A DNA stretch of 64,000 nucleotides from Acidipropionibacterium jensenii DSM 20535 (GCF_000425285.1 NZ_AUDD01000013.1:1-64000), one strand, 5' to 3'. Positions 42,383 through 52,356 are shown, counted from the first letter of the stretch. Notes: generated by a model not told the origin, from the sequence alone. Program-made: numbers and translations.

Positions 42383-43727
42383 GGTCCCGCTCGACCGGCA
42401 CCCGTCGGCGTCCCGACCTCCGGACCCCGACCAGCACCCCGCCGGCGATGCCCAGCGCCAGGCCGACCAGTCCGGCGCCGATCGCCACCAGCACCTGGGG
42501 ACGCCCCCACGATCCTGACTGCACCCCGATCGTCTGACCCCGCGGCACCGGCCGACCCTTGGATGCGGCCGCACCGACCGCATTCGCCCGCGCGGCGACG
42601 GCGTCCAGGGTGGCCCTGAGCACCTGCGGGGTGTAGCGCCGGTGCACCACCAGACCCGACTGCAGTTCGGAGTCGAGGGTGGACTGCATGGTGAGGATTC
42701 GCGCCATCGCCGGCGCCGCGTCGCACACCGGGTCCCCGGCCAGGCAGATCGAGAAGGTCCCCGGATATGCCGTCGCCGGTATCAGAGCCTGATGGTCGGC
42801 GATGTCGGTGCGCGCCGCCGACATGTCGAAGGATCCCTTGTGGACGTCGATCGTGGTCTGGATGAGAGTCCTCACCTGGGCGCCGCGGTTCTCGCCGGCG
42901 GTGCCGACCTGTCCCCTGAGGTAGTACAGCAGGGCCGCCAGCCCGATCGAGTTGAGCGGGGCCGTCCCGGAGAGCTCCTGGACGTTCTGGCCCGGATGAT
43001 GGTCGGGATTGCCGGCCAGGATCGCCCCGGCCAACCGGGTGCTGACGTCGGTGCGGGCCAGCGCCTCGGTGATCGCCTGGGCACCCTGGGAGAATCCGGC
43101 GAGCACCACCCACTCCCGGGGGCAGCGCTTCGACTGGCTGGTGAGCAGGGCCGACAGCCGCGTCGCACCGGTGGCGGCGGAGTCGAAGTACTCGGTCGAG
43201 GGCATCGTCTGGTCGAACAGCAGGGAGCTCATCGAGGCGTTCCGCAGGGTCAGCGGGTCGGACGCCTGGTAGTCGAGCCAGACCTGACGGACCGTCCCGC
43301 GCCCTTGCCATCGACTCGCCAGGGCGTCGCGGATGCCGGTGATGGTGGTCCCGTAGGGGGCCTTCTCACCGGAGCCGCGCACCCCCACGAACATCAGTGA
43401 GGCGCAGGGCTGGCTGGACGCCCTGGCCGAGGACACCGGCACCCCTCGCCACCCCTTGCCGGACGCCGCGCCGGCCCCGACCGCAGAGGGCCGGGCTGAA
43501 GAGGATCCAGATGGGGATGCCCCGGTCGAGGACGCAGGGGCCGGCCCGGCCGGGGAGTCCTGGGCGACCGAGCTGCCCGAACCGCCCGAGCTGTCCGAGC
43601 CACTCGAGTCGCCGGGGTCGGCGGCGGCCGCCGGGGCGGCGAGCAGACTCAGTGCCAGCACCAGACTGATGAGTCGAGCCGGCTTCCCGAGGTGGTGGTG
43701 CAGCAGGGAGTGCAGTCGGGAAGCCAT
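42372..43727 (-). CDS. Cutinase-family secreted serine esterase, membrane-anchored
   Basis: A 451-residue exported protein. A Sec signal peptide (ARLISLVLALSLLAAPAAAA) is followed by a Ser/Gly/Pro linker of about 70 residues. The alpha/beta-hydrolase domain of the cutinase type has SLMFVGVRGSGEKAPYGT and the nucleophile elbow VVLAGFSQGAQAI; CLAGDPVCDA holds the expected acid residue between two cysteines. A C-terminal helix (VLVAIGAGLVGLALGIAGG) with an Arg-rich end anchors it to the membrane. Related actinobacterial proteins (Culp type) hydrolyse lipids or esters at the surface. Confidence 0.83.
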   Translation of the reverse strand: MASRLHSLLHHHLGKPARLISLVLALSLLAAPAAAADPGDSSGSDSSGGSGSSVAQDSPAGPAPASSTGASPSGSSSARPSAVGAGAASGKGWRGVPVSSARASSQPCASLMFVGVRGSGEKAPYGTTITGIRDALASRWQGRGTVRQVWLDYQASDPLTLRNASMSSLLFDQTMPSTEYFDSAATGATRLSALLTSQSKRCPREWVVLAGFSQGAQAITEALARTDVSTRLAGAILAGNPDHHPGQNVQELSGTAPLNSIGLAALLYYLRGQVGTAGENRGAQVRTLIQTTIDVHKGSFDMSAARTDIADHQALIPATAYPGTFSICLAGDPVCDAAPAMARILTMQSTLDSELQSGLVVHRRYTPQVLRATLDAVAARANAVGAAASKGRPVPRGQTIGVQSGSWGRPQVLVAIGAGLVGLALGIAGGVLVGVRRSGRRRVPVERDLTD

Positions 43728-43791
43728 GGCCCCAGTCAACCAGTCGTCGCCAGCGCTACCCGTGTCGGTCCCAGAGGAGCGGTGGGAGTCC

Positions 43792-44253
43792 TCAGTCGAC
43801 GATGAAGGTGCCCGTGATGCTCGTCGAGTCCAGCTCGCTGGTGCGGATGGCGAACCGGACCTGCACATTGGCGGCGTCGTCGGGTGCCGCTAGCCGTGCG
43901 GTCGGCAGGGCGTGGACGGTGTGGATGTAGCGGTGCGCCGGACCGGGCGGCGGGAAGGGGCCGGAGTAGCCGTCCTCCTGGGCGTCATTGACCCACTGGC
44001 GCGCACCCGACGGCAGCGGACCGCCCTCGGGAATCTCGGTGACGTCGGCCGGGATGTCGGCGAGGATCCAGTGCCAGAATCCCGACCCGGTCGGTGCATC
44101 GGGGTCGTAGATGGTGATGGCGTAGGACCTGGTGCCCTCCGGTCCCGGTGTCCAGGACAGCTGGGGGATGACATTGCTGCCGCCCACATTGGGGTGCGCG
44201 TAGGTCAGACCGATCGGCTCGCCGTCGGTGATGGAGGTGCTGGTGAGTTCCAT
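43792..44253 (-). CDS. YbhB/YbcL-type PEBP protein
   Basis: A 153-residue phosphatidylethanolamine-binding-protein-fold protein (Raf-kinase-inhibitor-like). Typical motifs are IPQLSWTPGPEGTRSYAIT, IYDPDAPTGSGFWHWILAD, and GYSGPFPPPGPAHRYIHTV. The bacterial role of this family is not settled. GGAAGGA lies about 10 nt before the ATG. It is downstream of the helicase gene on the same strand with a 160-bp gap. Confidence 0.9.
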   Translation of the reverse strand: MELTSTSITDGEPIGLTYAHPNVGGSNVIPQLSWTPGPEGTRSYAITIYDPDAPTGSGFWHWILADIPADVTEIPEGGPLPSGARQWVNDAQEDGYSGPFPPPGPAHRYIHTVHALPTARLAAPDDAANVQVRFAIRTSELDSTSITGTFIVD

Positions 44254-44415
44254 GTCGACTCGTCCTTCCTCGTGGAGTGGGTCCCATCCTGCCGCCTGGA
44301 CCCGCGGTTCGCTCGGACAACCGGCTCATCGGGCGCTGCGGCTCCGGCGGTTCGGCCCGGACCGGCCCGCTCCGGGGAGATCCGCACCGGATCAATCAGG
44401 TCAGTGCTGTTTCTG

Positions 44416-47010
44416 TCAGTCCATCCGGGCGAAGGCCCGGGTCCGCAGGACGAGCTCGTCGGCGTCGTCGCACTCGTCGAGATCCACCGTGGCGGCGATC
44501 GACCAGTCGTGGTTGCCCTCGGGATCGTCGATGATCTGGCGCACCAGCCAGATCCGCGAACCGCCCCGGCCGGACTCCTTCTCGACCATGAACAGGGCCG
44601 GGGAACGGGCGTCGGGCCCGTCGTTGAGCTTCTCGTGCTCGTCCCAGTAGGCGCCCAGGGCGTCCTCCCAGTCGTGGACCTTCATCGGGGAGCCCTCGGG
44701 CTCCAGGGCGGCCAGTCCCTCGAAGTCGTCGTCGGCGGCCAAAATCACCTTGCGGAACATCGCATTGCGCAGCGCCACCGTGAAGGCCCGCCGGTTGGAG
44801 GTGAAGGTCCGCACCGGACGGACCTCCTCGGCCCCCTCCTCCTCGGGTGGATGGGTCAGCGCCTCCCACTCGTCGATGAGGGAGGAGTCGGTGGTGCGGA
44901 TCACTTCCCCCAGCCAGGCGACGATGTCGGCCAGATCCTCGGTCTGCTCGGCCTCCGGCACCGTCTGACGCAGCGCCCGGAAGGCATCGGTGAGGTAGCG
45001 CAGCACCAGCCCCTCGGACCGTTGCACCTTGTAAAAGGCGCAGAACTCGCCGAAGGTCATCGCCCGCTCGTACATGTCGCGGACGATCGACTTGGGGGAC
45101 AGGGCGTCGGCCGGCACCCACGGGTGGGAGGGCGCGAAGATCTCGAACAGGGCGTCCAGGGTCTCGGCCAGCGGCTTGGGCCACTCGACCTCCTCGAGGG
45201 CGTCCATCCGCTCCTCGTAGTCCATCCCGTCGGCCTTCATCTCGCCGATCGCCTCGCCGCGGGCCTCGTGCTGCTGGGCGAAGAGCAGGGTCATCGGGTT
45301 GTCGAGGGTGGCCTCGATCACCGAGACGACGTCCAGGGCGTGGTTCTCGGACTCCGGGTCCAGGGTCTCGATGGCCTCGGCGGCGAAGGAGCTCAACGGC
45401 TGGTTGAGGGCGAAGTCCTCCTGCAGGTCCTCGTTCATGGCGTAGCGGCGCCCGCCCGGGGTCGGCTCGTCGAGCCGGTGCACCACCCCGGAGACCAGCA
45501 GAGCGTGGCCCAGCTGGAGGGACCGACGGTAGAGACGGCGTCTCTCCCGCGGGTTGCTCGTCGCCCCGTCGATGAGGTGCTTGGCGGCGACCACGGTGTC
45601 CTCGTCGCGCGACAGCAGGTTGAGCAGCATCGCGTCGGTGATCCGCATCCGGGCGTGCAGGGTCTCGGGGGTCGAGTCGATGAGCTTGCGGAAGGTCTCC
45701 TCGTCGTAGTTGACGAACCCGTCGGGGGCCTTGTGCTTCTGGATCCGGCGGGCCTTCTTGGCGTCCCCGCCGGCCTTGGCCAAGGCCTTGGCATTGGCGA
45801 CGACGTGCTCGGGAGCCTGCGCGACGACGTAGCCGACGGTGTCGAACCCGGCGCGACCGGCCCGCCCGGCGATCTGGTGGAACTCGCGGGACTTCAGCAC
45901 CCGCATCCGGGAGCCGTCGAACTTGGTGAGGGCGGTGAACATCACCGTGCGGATCGGCACATTGATGCCGACCCCCAGGGTGTCGGTGCCGCAGATCACC
46001 TTGAGCCGTCCCTGCTGGGCCAGGGTCTCCACCAGACGCCGGTACTTCGGGAGCATCCCGGCGTGGTGGACGCCGATCCCCGCCGTGATGAACTTGCGGA
46101 CCGTCGAGCCGAACCCCTTCGAGAACCGGAAGTCGGCGATCTCGGCGGCGATGGCGTGGCGCTCCTCGGTGCTCACCAGCTTCATCGAGGTGAGCGACTG
46201 GGCGCGCTCCAGGGCGAGCCGCTGGGAGGGATGGACGATGTAGACCGGCGCCTTCCCGTCGTCGACCAGGTTCGCGATGGTGTCGTGGTCGGACTCCATC
46301 GACCACTCGTAGAGCAGCGGGACGGGCCGGGTCACCCCGGTGATGATCTCGGTGGGCCGTCCGGTGTCGGTGGTGAGGTTCTCGGCGAGCTGGGAGACGT
46401 CGCCCAGGGTGGCGCTCATGATGATCTGCTGGGCCTGGGGCAGCTCGGTGAGGGGCACCTGCCAGGCCCAGCCGCGGTCCGGGTCGCCGATGAAGTGGAA
46501 CTCGTCCATCACGACCTGGTCGACCGCGGCGTGACGGCCCTCGCGCAGGGCGATGTTCGCCAGGATCTCGGCGGTGCAGCAGATGATCGGGGCGTCGGGG
46601 TTCACCGAGGCGTCGCCGGTGACCATTCCCACCCGGGCGGCCCCGAAGATCTCGCACAGGGAGAAGAACTTCTCGCTCACCAGGGCCTTGATGGGGGCGG
46701 TGTAGTAGGAGCAGCCGCCGCCGGCCACACAGGCGAAGTGGGCCGCGGTGGCGATCAGCGACTTCCCCGACCCGGTCGGGGTGGTGACGATGACATGGGA
46801 GCCGGTGACGATGTCGAGGATCGCCTCCTCCTGGTGCTCGTACATCTCCAGGCCGTCGGCGGCGACCGCCCTCTCCAGGTGGTCGATCGCCATGTCCGGA
46901 TCGATCGCCCGGGCGCCGGGGGAGTCCCAGCCGCGGGGACGCTCCCCCCGGTCGGTCTCGACAGGGGGACGGCCGTCGACCATGTCATCGAGTGCCTCGG
47001 CCAGTCGCAC
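44416..47010 (-). CDS. Ski2-like DEAD/DEAH-box helicase with DUF3516
   Basis: An 864-residue superfamily 2 helicase, probably acting on RNA. Motif Q/I region is YEHQEEAILDIV then VTTPTGSGKSLIA; motif II is VVMDEFHFIGD, motif III MSATLGD, motif IV-VI GVHHAGMLPKYRRLVE, GTDTLGVGINVPIRTV and FHQIAGRAGRAGFD. The second half (about residues 400-864) matches the actinobacterial DUF3516 extension. TGAGGAGAGATC precedes the GTG start. It is divergent from the aldolase-like gene. Confidence 0.9.
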   Translation of the reverse strand: MRLAEALDDMVDGRPPVETDRGERPRGWDSPGARAIDPDMAIDHLERAVAADGLEMYEHQEEAILDIVTGSHVIVTTPTGSGKSLIATAAHFACVAGGGCSYYTAPIKALVSEKFFSLCEIFGAARVGMVTGDASVNPDAPIICCTAEILANIALREGRHAAVDQVVMDEFHFIGDPDRGWAWQVPLTELPQAQQIIMSATLGDVSQLAENLTTDTGRPTEIITGVTRPVPLLYEWSMESDHDTIANLVDDGKAPVYIVHPSQRLALERAQSLTSMKLVSTEERHAIAAEIADFRFSKGFGSTVRKFITAGIGVHHAGMLPKYRRLVETLAQQGRLKVICGTDTLGVGINVPIRTVMFTALTKFDGSRMRVLKSREFHQIAGRAGRAGFDTVGYVVAQAPEHVVANAKALAKAGGDAKKARRIQKHKAPDGFVNYDEETFRKLIDSTPETLHARMRITDAMLLNLLSRDEDTVVAAKHLIDGATSNPRERRRLYRRSLQLGHALLVSGVVHRLDEPTPGGRRYAMNEDLQEDFALNQPLSSFAAEAIETLDPESENHALDVVSVIEATLDNPMTLLFAQQHEARGEAIGEMKADGMDYEERMDALEEVEWPKPLAETLDALFEIFAPSHPWVPADALSPKSIVRDMYERAMTFGEFCAFYKVQRSEGLVLRYLTDAFRALRQTVPEAEQTEDLADIVAWLGEVIRTTDSSLIDEWEALTHPPEEEGAEEVRPVRTFTSNRRAFTVALRNAMFRKVILAADDDFEGLAALEPEGSPMKVHDWEDALGAYWDEHEKLNDGPDARSPALFMVEKESGRGGSRIWLVRQIIDDPEGNHDWSIAATVDLDECDDADELVLRTRAFARMD

Positions 47011-47198
47011 GATCTCTCCTCAGGGTTGCCGCACAGGGTCTGGCCCACGCTATCGGACCCGTCTGACAGGAACGTCCGGGAGGGGAGAGTGGCAGAGGAG
47101 AGAGGACCGGGGAAGAGGCGAGCAGCGGGCACGAGAGAGGGAACCGCGGAAGGCCCCGGACACCCAGGGTCGGTTTGGGCCCGCCGAGCGCGCGTCGG

Positions 47199-47204
47199 CA
47201 TGAT
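47199..47204 (+). promoter_or_regulatory. Weak -10 box CATGAT upstream of the aldolase-like gene
   Basis: CATGAT ends 7 nt before the ATG at 47212; the first base departs from TANNNT. Confidence 0.3.
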
Positions 47205-47211
47205 GGGGGCC

Positions 47212-47868
47212 ATGAGTTCTGATCCGGCGCCGACGGTGGAGCGCCTCCCTCTCCCCGAACCGGTGCTGGCCTCGCGGATCGTGGCGGTGCTGCCCGATGT
47301 CGCGGCCGCCGACCTGTTCGCACCCGTGGAGGTGATGGTCGAGGAGGGGATCAAGGTCTTCAGCCTGCCGGCCGGGGATCTCGAGAGGTTCACCACGGTG
47401 ACCTCGGTCTTCGGGGCCCGCGCCAGTTTCGCGGTGCACGGCGTCATGACGATCGACGAGATCGACCCGCTGGTGGCGGCCGGGGTGTCGATGTGTCTTC
47501 CGGTGGCTGCCGCCCCCGAGCTGCTCGCCGAGCTGCGGGCCGCGGGGATCGCCGCCGCCCCCGACGCGCTGACCCCCATCGAGGTGAGGGCGGCCTGGGC
47601 GGCCGGCGCCGACGCGGTCCAGGTGATCCCGGCCGATCTGGGCGGGGCGACCTACGGGGAGAGCCTGGCGGCGCTGGCTCCGGGAGCCGTCTGCGTGCCG
47701 CGTGGCGGTGTGGGGAGTTACGCGATGCGCAACTGGCTGATGGCCGGCGCCCCGGCGGTCTGCTTGGACGACACCCTGGTCGGCGACGCCTGCCGCGGCG
47801 GCACCCTGCCCTCCCTGCGGGAACGGTGCCGTTCCGTGCTGGCGGTCATCACCGACATCCGGGCCTGA
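47212..47868 (+). CDS. KDPG/KHG aldolase-like protein, catalytic Lys missing
   Basis: A 218-residue TIM-barrel protein resembling Eda, which cleaves 2-keto-3-deoxy-6-phosphogluconate. The frame aligns by eye through SRIVAVLPDV, FAVHGVMTIDEIDPLVAAG, PDALTPIEVRAAWAAGADA and CVPRGGVGS. In E. coli Eda the Schiff-base Lys lies in FKFFPAE; here the same place reads VQVIPAD, with Gln instead of Lys. The Glu of the GGIxxxEVT segment is also absent (GIKVFSLP). Classical aldolase activity is therefore unlikely. The nearby pgi gene supports only a loose link to sugar metabolism. Confidence 0.65.
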   Translation: MSSDPAPTVERLPLPEPVLASRIVAVLPDVAAADLFAPVEVMVEEGIKVFSLPAGDLERFTTVTSVFGARASFAVHGVMTIDEIDPLVAAGVSMCLPVAAAPELLAELRAAGIAAAPDALTPIEVRAAWAAGADAVQVIPADLGGATYGESLAALAPGAVCVPRGGVGSYAMRNWLMAGAPAVCLDDTLVGDACRGGTLPSLRERCRSVLAVITDIRA

Positions 47869-47893
47869 GGGCCGGCAGCCCGGCTCTCCGGGT

Positions 47894-48817
47894 TCAGCTG
47901 AACAGGTCGTTGGCCCCGTCGGAACTGCCCTGGTGGGGGTCCCGGCCGTGCCGGATCCGGTGGATGAGTCGCGCCAGCGCCCGGATCACCCAGCCGATCA
48001 GCGCCAGGGCGACCAGGCCGCCCAGGACCACCAGGAAGATGCCGACCGCCCGGCGTCCACCGAAGGAGTCCAGCACTCCTGGCGGGGTCGCCGTGCCGCT
48101 GGAGGCGGGCAGTGATGCCGCTCCCGGGCTGGGGATATCCGAGGTCCCTGCACCCGCAACATCGGTCGAGGAGCTGTCGGGGACGGCCTCGGCGTCCTGA
48201 CCGGCTGTCTGCGTGTCCGTCGGCTGGGGCGAGGGGGACGACGGGGTGGCGGCGCCGGCCACCACCGTGAACCGCCACTGCTGACTGGTGGCGCGGTACC
48301 GGGTGTCGCCGACCAGACTCGCCCGGATGGTCGCCGGCCCGCCCGCGGTGCCGAGGGGCACCTGGAGGGCTGCGGTGAACCGGCCCTGGCGATCGGTCGC
48401 CGAGAAGGCCCGGGGGACGTCGGAGAAGGATCCCTGGATGGCGATCGAGGCGCCGTCGACGGGTTTCCCGTCGGTGCGGGTCAGGCGTCCGGCGATGCGG
48501 ATGACGGTGCCGGGGGCACCGCTGGAGGGAGTCATCGTCGCGGCCAGCCGGGCCTGAGGAAGTTCCCGGGTCGGGGCGGGTGGGTCCGCCGGCAGCGGCG
48601 CCCGGGCCACGAGACGGGCCGGGGCCCGGTGAGGGGCGGCGATGACACGAACGGGAGCTGCGGCGACGACACCGGCTGCGGCGACACGCACAGAAGCTGG
48701 GTGAACGGAGGCGGCGGCCGCGCGGTCACTGCCCAGAACAGACCCTCCCCAGGCCAACGACATCGCGACGACGGCGGCCGCCATTGCCATGGTCACCGGC
48801 CTGCTGCCTGCGCGCAT
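47894..48817 (-). CDS. Secreted Ig-like surface protein, C-terminal anchor
   Basis: A 307-residue exported protein. An Ala-rich signal sequence (TMAMAAAVVAMSLAWGG) is followed by an Ala/Val/Pro-rich stretch and one beta-sandwich of the carboxypeptidase-regulatory/Ig-like type (ATMTPSSGAPGTVIRIAG, KPVDGASIAIQG, DRQGRFTAALQVPL). A Ser/Thr/Pro linker leads to a single helix (AVGIFLVVLGGLVALALIG) and a basic cytoplasmic end. GGAGAGTCG precedes the ATG at 48817. Possible roles are adhesion or wall organisation; no ligand is evident. Confidence 0.7.
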   Translation of the reverse strand: MRAGSRPVTMAMAAAVVAMSLAWGGSVLGSDRAAAASVHPASVRVAAAGVVAAAPVRVIAAPHRAPARLVARAPLPADPPAPTRELPQARLAATMTPSSGAPGTVIRIAGRLTRTDGKPVDGASIAIQGSFSDVPRAFSATDRQGRFTAALQVPLGTAGGPATIRASLVGDTRYRATSQQWRFTVVAGAATPSSPSPQPTDTQTAGQDAEAVPDSSSTDVAGAGTSDIPSPGAASLPASSGTATPPGVLDSFGGRRAVGIFLVVLGGLVALALIGWVIRALARLIHRIRHGRDPHQGSSDGANDLFS

Positions 48818-48918
48818 CGACTCTCCGTCCTGGCCCCTGGACCCGGCCGGCCGGTCCCGGCCGCCTCCGATCACGGTTCGTGATCAGGATAGTGGGCGTG
48901 ATCTGCCCGGCCATCTCC

Positions 48919-48924
48919 TAGTGT
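48919..48924 (+). promoter_or_regulatory. -10 box TAGTGT, leaderless arrangement (pgi)
   Basis: TAGTGT, GGGACCC (7 nt), then the pgi ATG at 48932. Confidence 0.55.
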
Positions 48925-48931
48925 GGGACCC

Positions 48932-50614
48932 ATGCAGACACCGGTTGATGTCACCACCACCCCCGCCTGGGCAACGCTGGCCCAGCTTCAGCCCACCATC
49001 ATCGACGGCCCCCACGTGATGCGCCGCTGGTTCGACGCCGACCCCGGACGATCCGAGCGTTACACCTTCTCCGCCGCCGATCTCCACGTCGACCTGTCCA
49101 AGAACCTGCTCACCGACGAGGTCCGCGACGCCCTCCTCGAGCTGGCCGATGAGGTCGGCATCGCTGCACGCCGCGACGCCATGTACTCCGGTGAGCACAT
49201 CAACGTCACCGAGGACCGGGCCGTTCTGCACACCGCCCTGCGGCGTCCCGCGGGCGACTCGCTGACCGTCGACGGGCAGGACGTCGTCGCCGACGTCCAC
49301 GAGGTCCTCGACCGGATCTACGCCTTCGCCGAGAAGGTCCGCTCGGGCCAGTGGGTGGGAGCCACCGGCAAGCCGATCCGCACCGTCGTCAATATCGGCA
49401 TCGGCGGCTCCGACCTCGGTCCGGTGATGGCCTACGAGGCCCTCAAGCCCTACGTCAAGGAGGGTCTGGAGTGCCGTTTCATCTCCAACATCGACCCCAC
49501 CGACGCCGCCGTCAAGACCGCTGATCTGGATCCCGAGACCACCCTGGTGATCGTGGCGTCGAAGACCTTCGGCACCCTGGAGACCCTCACCAACGCCCGC
49601 TGCGTGCGCGCCTGGCTGCTCGACTCCCTGGTGGCCTCCGGGGCGATCGAGGACACCGATGAGGCCCGCAGCGCCGCCGTCGCCAAGCACTTCGTCGCCG
49701 TCTCCACCGCCCTCGACAAGGTCGCCGCCTTCGGCATCGACCCGGCCAACGCGTTCGGCTTCTGGAGCTGGGTCGGCGGCCGCTACTCGGTCGACTCCGC
49801 GGTCGGCACCTCCCTGGCAGTGGCCATCGGGCCCGAGGGATTCGCCGACTTCCTGGCCGGCTTCCACTCCATCGACGAGCACTTCGCCACCGCCGACCCG
49901 GCCCACAACGTCCCGCTGCTGATGGGTCTGCTCAACGTCTGGTACGTCAACTTTTGGAAGGCCGAGTCCCACGCGGTGCTGCCCTACTCGCAGTACATGC
50001 ACCGCTTCCCGGCCTACCTCCAGCAGCTCACCATGGAGTCCAACGGCAAGTCGGTGCGCTGGGACGGCACCCCGGTGACCACCGCCACCGGTGAGGTCTT
50101 CTGGGGGGAGCCCGGCACCAACGGCCAGCACGCCTTCTACCAGTTGATCCACCAGGGCACCCGGCTCATCCCGGCCGACTTCCTCGCCTTCGCCAACCCG
50201 ACCCATCCCACCAAGGACGGGACGGTCGACGTCCACGAGCTGTTCCTGTCGAACTTCTTCGCCCAGACCGCCGCCCTGGCCTTCGGCAAGACTGCCGAGG
50301 AGGTGCGCGCCGAGGGGACCGCCGAGGCCATCGTGCCGGCCCGGGTGTTCCCCGGCGACCGCCCGACCACCTCGATCATGGCCGCCGAGCTGTCCCCGAA
50401 GGTGCTCGGCGAACTCATCGCCCTCTACGAGCACATCACCTTCGTGGAGGGTGCGGTGTGGGGGATCGACTCCTTCGACCAGTGGGGTGTCGAGCTCGGC
50501 AAGAAGCTCGCCCTCCAGGTCGCCCCGGCGGTCTCCGGGGACGACGCGGCGCTGGTGGCCCAGGACTCCTCGACCCGGGGTCTGGTGACCTGGTACCGCC
50601 AGCACCGGCACTGA
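48932..50614 (+). CDS. pgi: Glucose-6-phosphate isomerase
   Basis: Interconverts glucose 6-phosphate and fructose 6-phosphate. The 560-residue length is normal for the family. Both signatures are present: [19 protein letters not shown] and [18 protein letters not shown], with the catalytic Glu in [15 protein letters not shown] and the Lys in [14 protein letters not shown] at 48932 follows a leaderless-type box; a GTG three codons upstream is less likely. A hairpin follows the stop. Confidence 0.97.
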   Translation: MQTPVDVTTTPAWATLAQLQPTIIDGPHVMRRWFDADPGRSERYTFSAADLHVDLSKNLLTDEVRDALLELADEVGIAARRDAMYSGEHINVTEDRAVLHTALRRPAGDSLTVDGQDVVADVHEVLDRIYAFAEKVRSGQWVGATGKPIRTVVNIGIGGSDLGPVMAYEALKPYVKEGLECRFISNIDPTDAAVKTADLDPETTLVIVASKTFGTLETLTNARCVRAWLLDSLVASGAIEDTDEARSAAVAKHFVAVSTALDKVAAFGIDPANAFGFWSWVGGRYSVDSAVGTSLAVAIGPEGFADFLAGFHSIDEHFATADPAHNVPLLMGLLNVWYVNFWKAESHAVLPYSQYMHRFPAYLQQLTMESNGKSVRWDGTPVTTATGEVFWGEPGTNGQHAFYQLIHQGTRLIPADFLAFANPTHPTKDGTVDVHELFLSNFFAQTAALAFGKTAEEVRAEGTAEAIVPARVFPGDRPTTSIMAAELSPKVLGELIALYEHITFVEGAVWGIDSFDQWGVELGKKLALQVAPAVSGDDAALVAQDSSTRGLVTWYRQHRH

Positions 50615-50626
50615 ACCCCCTGTGTG

Positions 50627-50655
50627 CCCCTGCCGGACGTGCTGTCCGGCAGGGG
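50627..50655. terminator. Bidirectional hairpin between pgi and the ABC operon
   Basis: CCCCTGCCGGAC (50627-50638) and GTCCGGCAGGGG (50644-50655) form a perfect 12-bp stem with a 5-nt loop between two convergent units. Confidence 0.75.
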
Positions 50656-50707
50656 GCGACCCGGGCCTGCCCGGCGCTGCCCTGGCCGGGGCTCTTCGGG
50701 ATCCGAC

Positions 50708-51535
50708 TCACCCGGTGTGGGTGCGGAACAGGTCCACCAGCTCCCGCGTGTAGGGGTCACGATCGGGCGAGAGCAGGTCCGTCGAGGCGCACTCGTCGAC
50801 GAAACGGCCCGCTCTCATCACGATCATCCGGTCGGCGAGGAACCGTGCCGCTCCCAGGTCATGGGTGATGAAGAGCATCGCCACCCCCAGCTCCTCGCGC
50901 AGATCCTTCAGCAGGTTGAACAGCCGCGCCTGGATCGACACGTCGAGGCTGGCGGTGGACTCGTCGAGGATCACCACCTCGGGCTGGTCGCTGAGCGCCC
51001 GTGCGATCGAGACCCGCTGCAGCTGTCCGCCGGACAGGGATCCGGGAAGCCGGTCGAGGAGGTCCGCCTCCAGGTGCACCTGCCGCAGCAGATCCGAGGC
51101 CAGCTCACGGCGTCCCACCCCTCGCTCGGCCATCAGCCGCCGGAGGGTTGCGGGCTGGCAGTCCAGCGGTTCCAGCAGCGACCCGATGATCGGGATCCGC
51201 GAGTTGAAGGATCCGCTGGCGTCCTGGAGGACCACCTGCATCCGGCGACGCTGGTCGCGGTGGTTGCGGCCGCGCAGGGCGGTGATCTCTTGGGATCCGA
51301 TCCACACCCGTCCCGAGGCCATCCGCTGGACCCCCAGCAGGCAGCGCGCCAGGGTGCTCTTGCCCGATCCGCTCTGGCCCACCAGACCCGCGCACTCTCC
51401 CCGGGCGATGCTCAGCGACACCCCGTCCACCGCGGTGAGCCCGTTCCGGTAGGTCATCGTGATGCCCTCGGCCCGCAGCGCCGGAGTCGCGGCCGACGTC
51501 GATTCCGGGGCTGTTGCAGCGGTCTCGGCACTCAT
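50708..51535 (-). CDS. ABC transporter ATPase (Nik/Dpp type, second)
   Basis: A 275-residue nucleotide-binding subunit of the peptide/nickel importer class (DppF/NikE-like). Walker A is VGQSGSGKSTLA, the Q-loop lies in MQVVLQDASGSFNSR, the signature is LSGGQLQRVSIARAL, Walker B is VVILDEST, and the switch His is in FITHDLGAARFLAD. The usual C-terminal oligopeptide tail is short. Its ATG overlaps the stop of the upstream ATPase gene by 4 bp. It is the last gene of the riboswitch-controlled operon and appears intact. Confidence 0.9.
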   Translation of the reverse strand: MSAETAATAPESTSAATPALRAEGITMTYRNGLTAVDGVSLSIARGECAGLVGQSGSGKSTLARCLLGVQRMASGRVWIGSQEITALRGRNHRDQRRRMQVVLQDASGSFNSRIPIIGSLLEPLDCQPATLRRLMAERGVGRRELASDLLRQVHLEADLLDRLPGSLSGGQLQRVSIARALSDQPEVVILDESTASLDVSIQARLFNLLKDLREELGVAMLFITHDLGAARFLADRMIVMRAGRFVDECASTDLLSPDRDPYTRELVDLFRTHTG

Positions 51536-52356
51536 GAGGCCTCCTCGGTGGAGTCGTCCGGGTCGTCGAGGACCGGCAGCCGGTCCAGATCCCGGTCGAC
51601 CATCGGGACGGAGGCGAACAGGTTGCGGGTGTAGGGGTCCTGCGGATCGGCCACCACCTTCGAAGTCGGACCGGTCTCGACGATCCGGCCGCGGCGCATC
51701 ACCGCGATCCGGTCGGCGCGGGCGGACACGCAGCGCAGATCATGGGTGATGAACAGCACCGCGCACCCGGTGGACCGCCTCAGATCGTCCACCCTCTCGA
51801 GGACGTCGGCCTGGGTGGCGGCGTCCAGGGCGGTGGTCGGCTCGTCGGCGATGAGCAGTTTCGGCCTGCCCATCAGGGCGGTGGCCAGCACCACCCTCTG
51901 GAGCTGACCCCCGCTGAGCTGGAAGGGATACCGCTCGGCGGTGATCAGCGGATCCAGCCCCACCCTCTCCAGGGCGTCTGTGATCCGGCCGCGGCACTGC
52001 CCCCGGCTCAACCTCTCATGGACCCTCAGGGCCTCCGTCATGTGCGCACCGATCCGGTAGTAGGGGGAGAAGGCGGCACCGTAGTTCTGGAAGACGTAGC
52101 AGATGCTGCGCCCCAGTTCCCGGCGGAGTCGTCGACGGCCGGCGGTCAGCAGATCCAGATCCCCCAGCCGCAGCGCCTCGGCGTTGCGGTGCAGGGAGCG
52201 GGGCAGCAGGTCGCCGATGGCATGGGCGGAGATGCTCTTTCCCGAGCCGCTCTCCCCGATGACCGCGAACCACTCGCCGGCGTCGACGGAGAAGGAGACG
52301 CCGTGGACGATCTCGCGGTCGGCGGTGCCGATGGTCAGTCCGGACACCTCAAGCAT
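51532..52356 (-). CDS. ABC transporter ATPase (Nik/Dpp type, first)
   Basis: A 274-residue DppD/NikD-like nucleotide-binding subunit. Walker A is IGESGSGKSISAHA, the Q-loop VFQNYGAAFSPYY, the signature LSGGQLQRVVLATAL, Walker B LLIADEPTTALD and the switch VLFITHDLRCVSARAD. AGGAGAGTCCC precedes the ATG at 52356, which lies within the end of the permease gene (8-bp overlap). It is intact. Confidence 0.9.
   Translation of the reverse strand: MLEVSGLTIGTADREIVHGVSFSVDAGEWFAVIGESGSGKSISAHAIGDLLPRSLHRNAEALRLGDLDLLTAGRRRLRRELGRSICYVFQNYGAAFSPYYRIGAHMTEALRVHERLSRGQCRGRITDALERVGLDPLITAERYPFQLSGGQLQRVVLATALMGRPKLLIADEPTTALDAATQADVLERVDDLRRSTGCAVLFITHDLRCVSARADRIAVMRRGRIVETGPTSKVVADPQDPYTRNLFASVPMVDRDLDRLPVLDDPDDSTEEAS

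Noticed and set aside
43912-47220. Very long plus-strand frame upstream of the aldolase-like gene
   Set aside because: It is antisense to the PEBP and helicase genes, which have clear motifs; only the final part from 47212 is a real gene.
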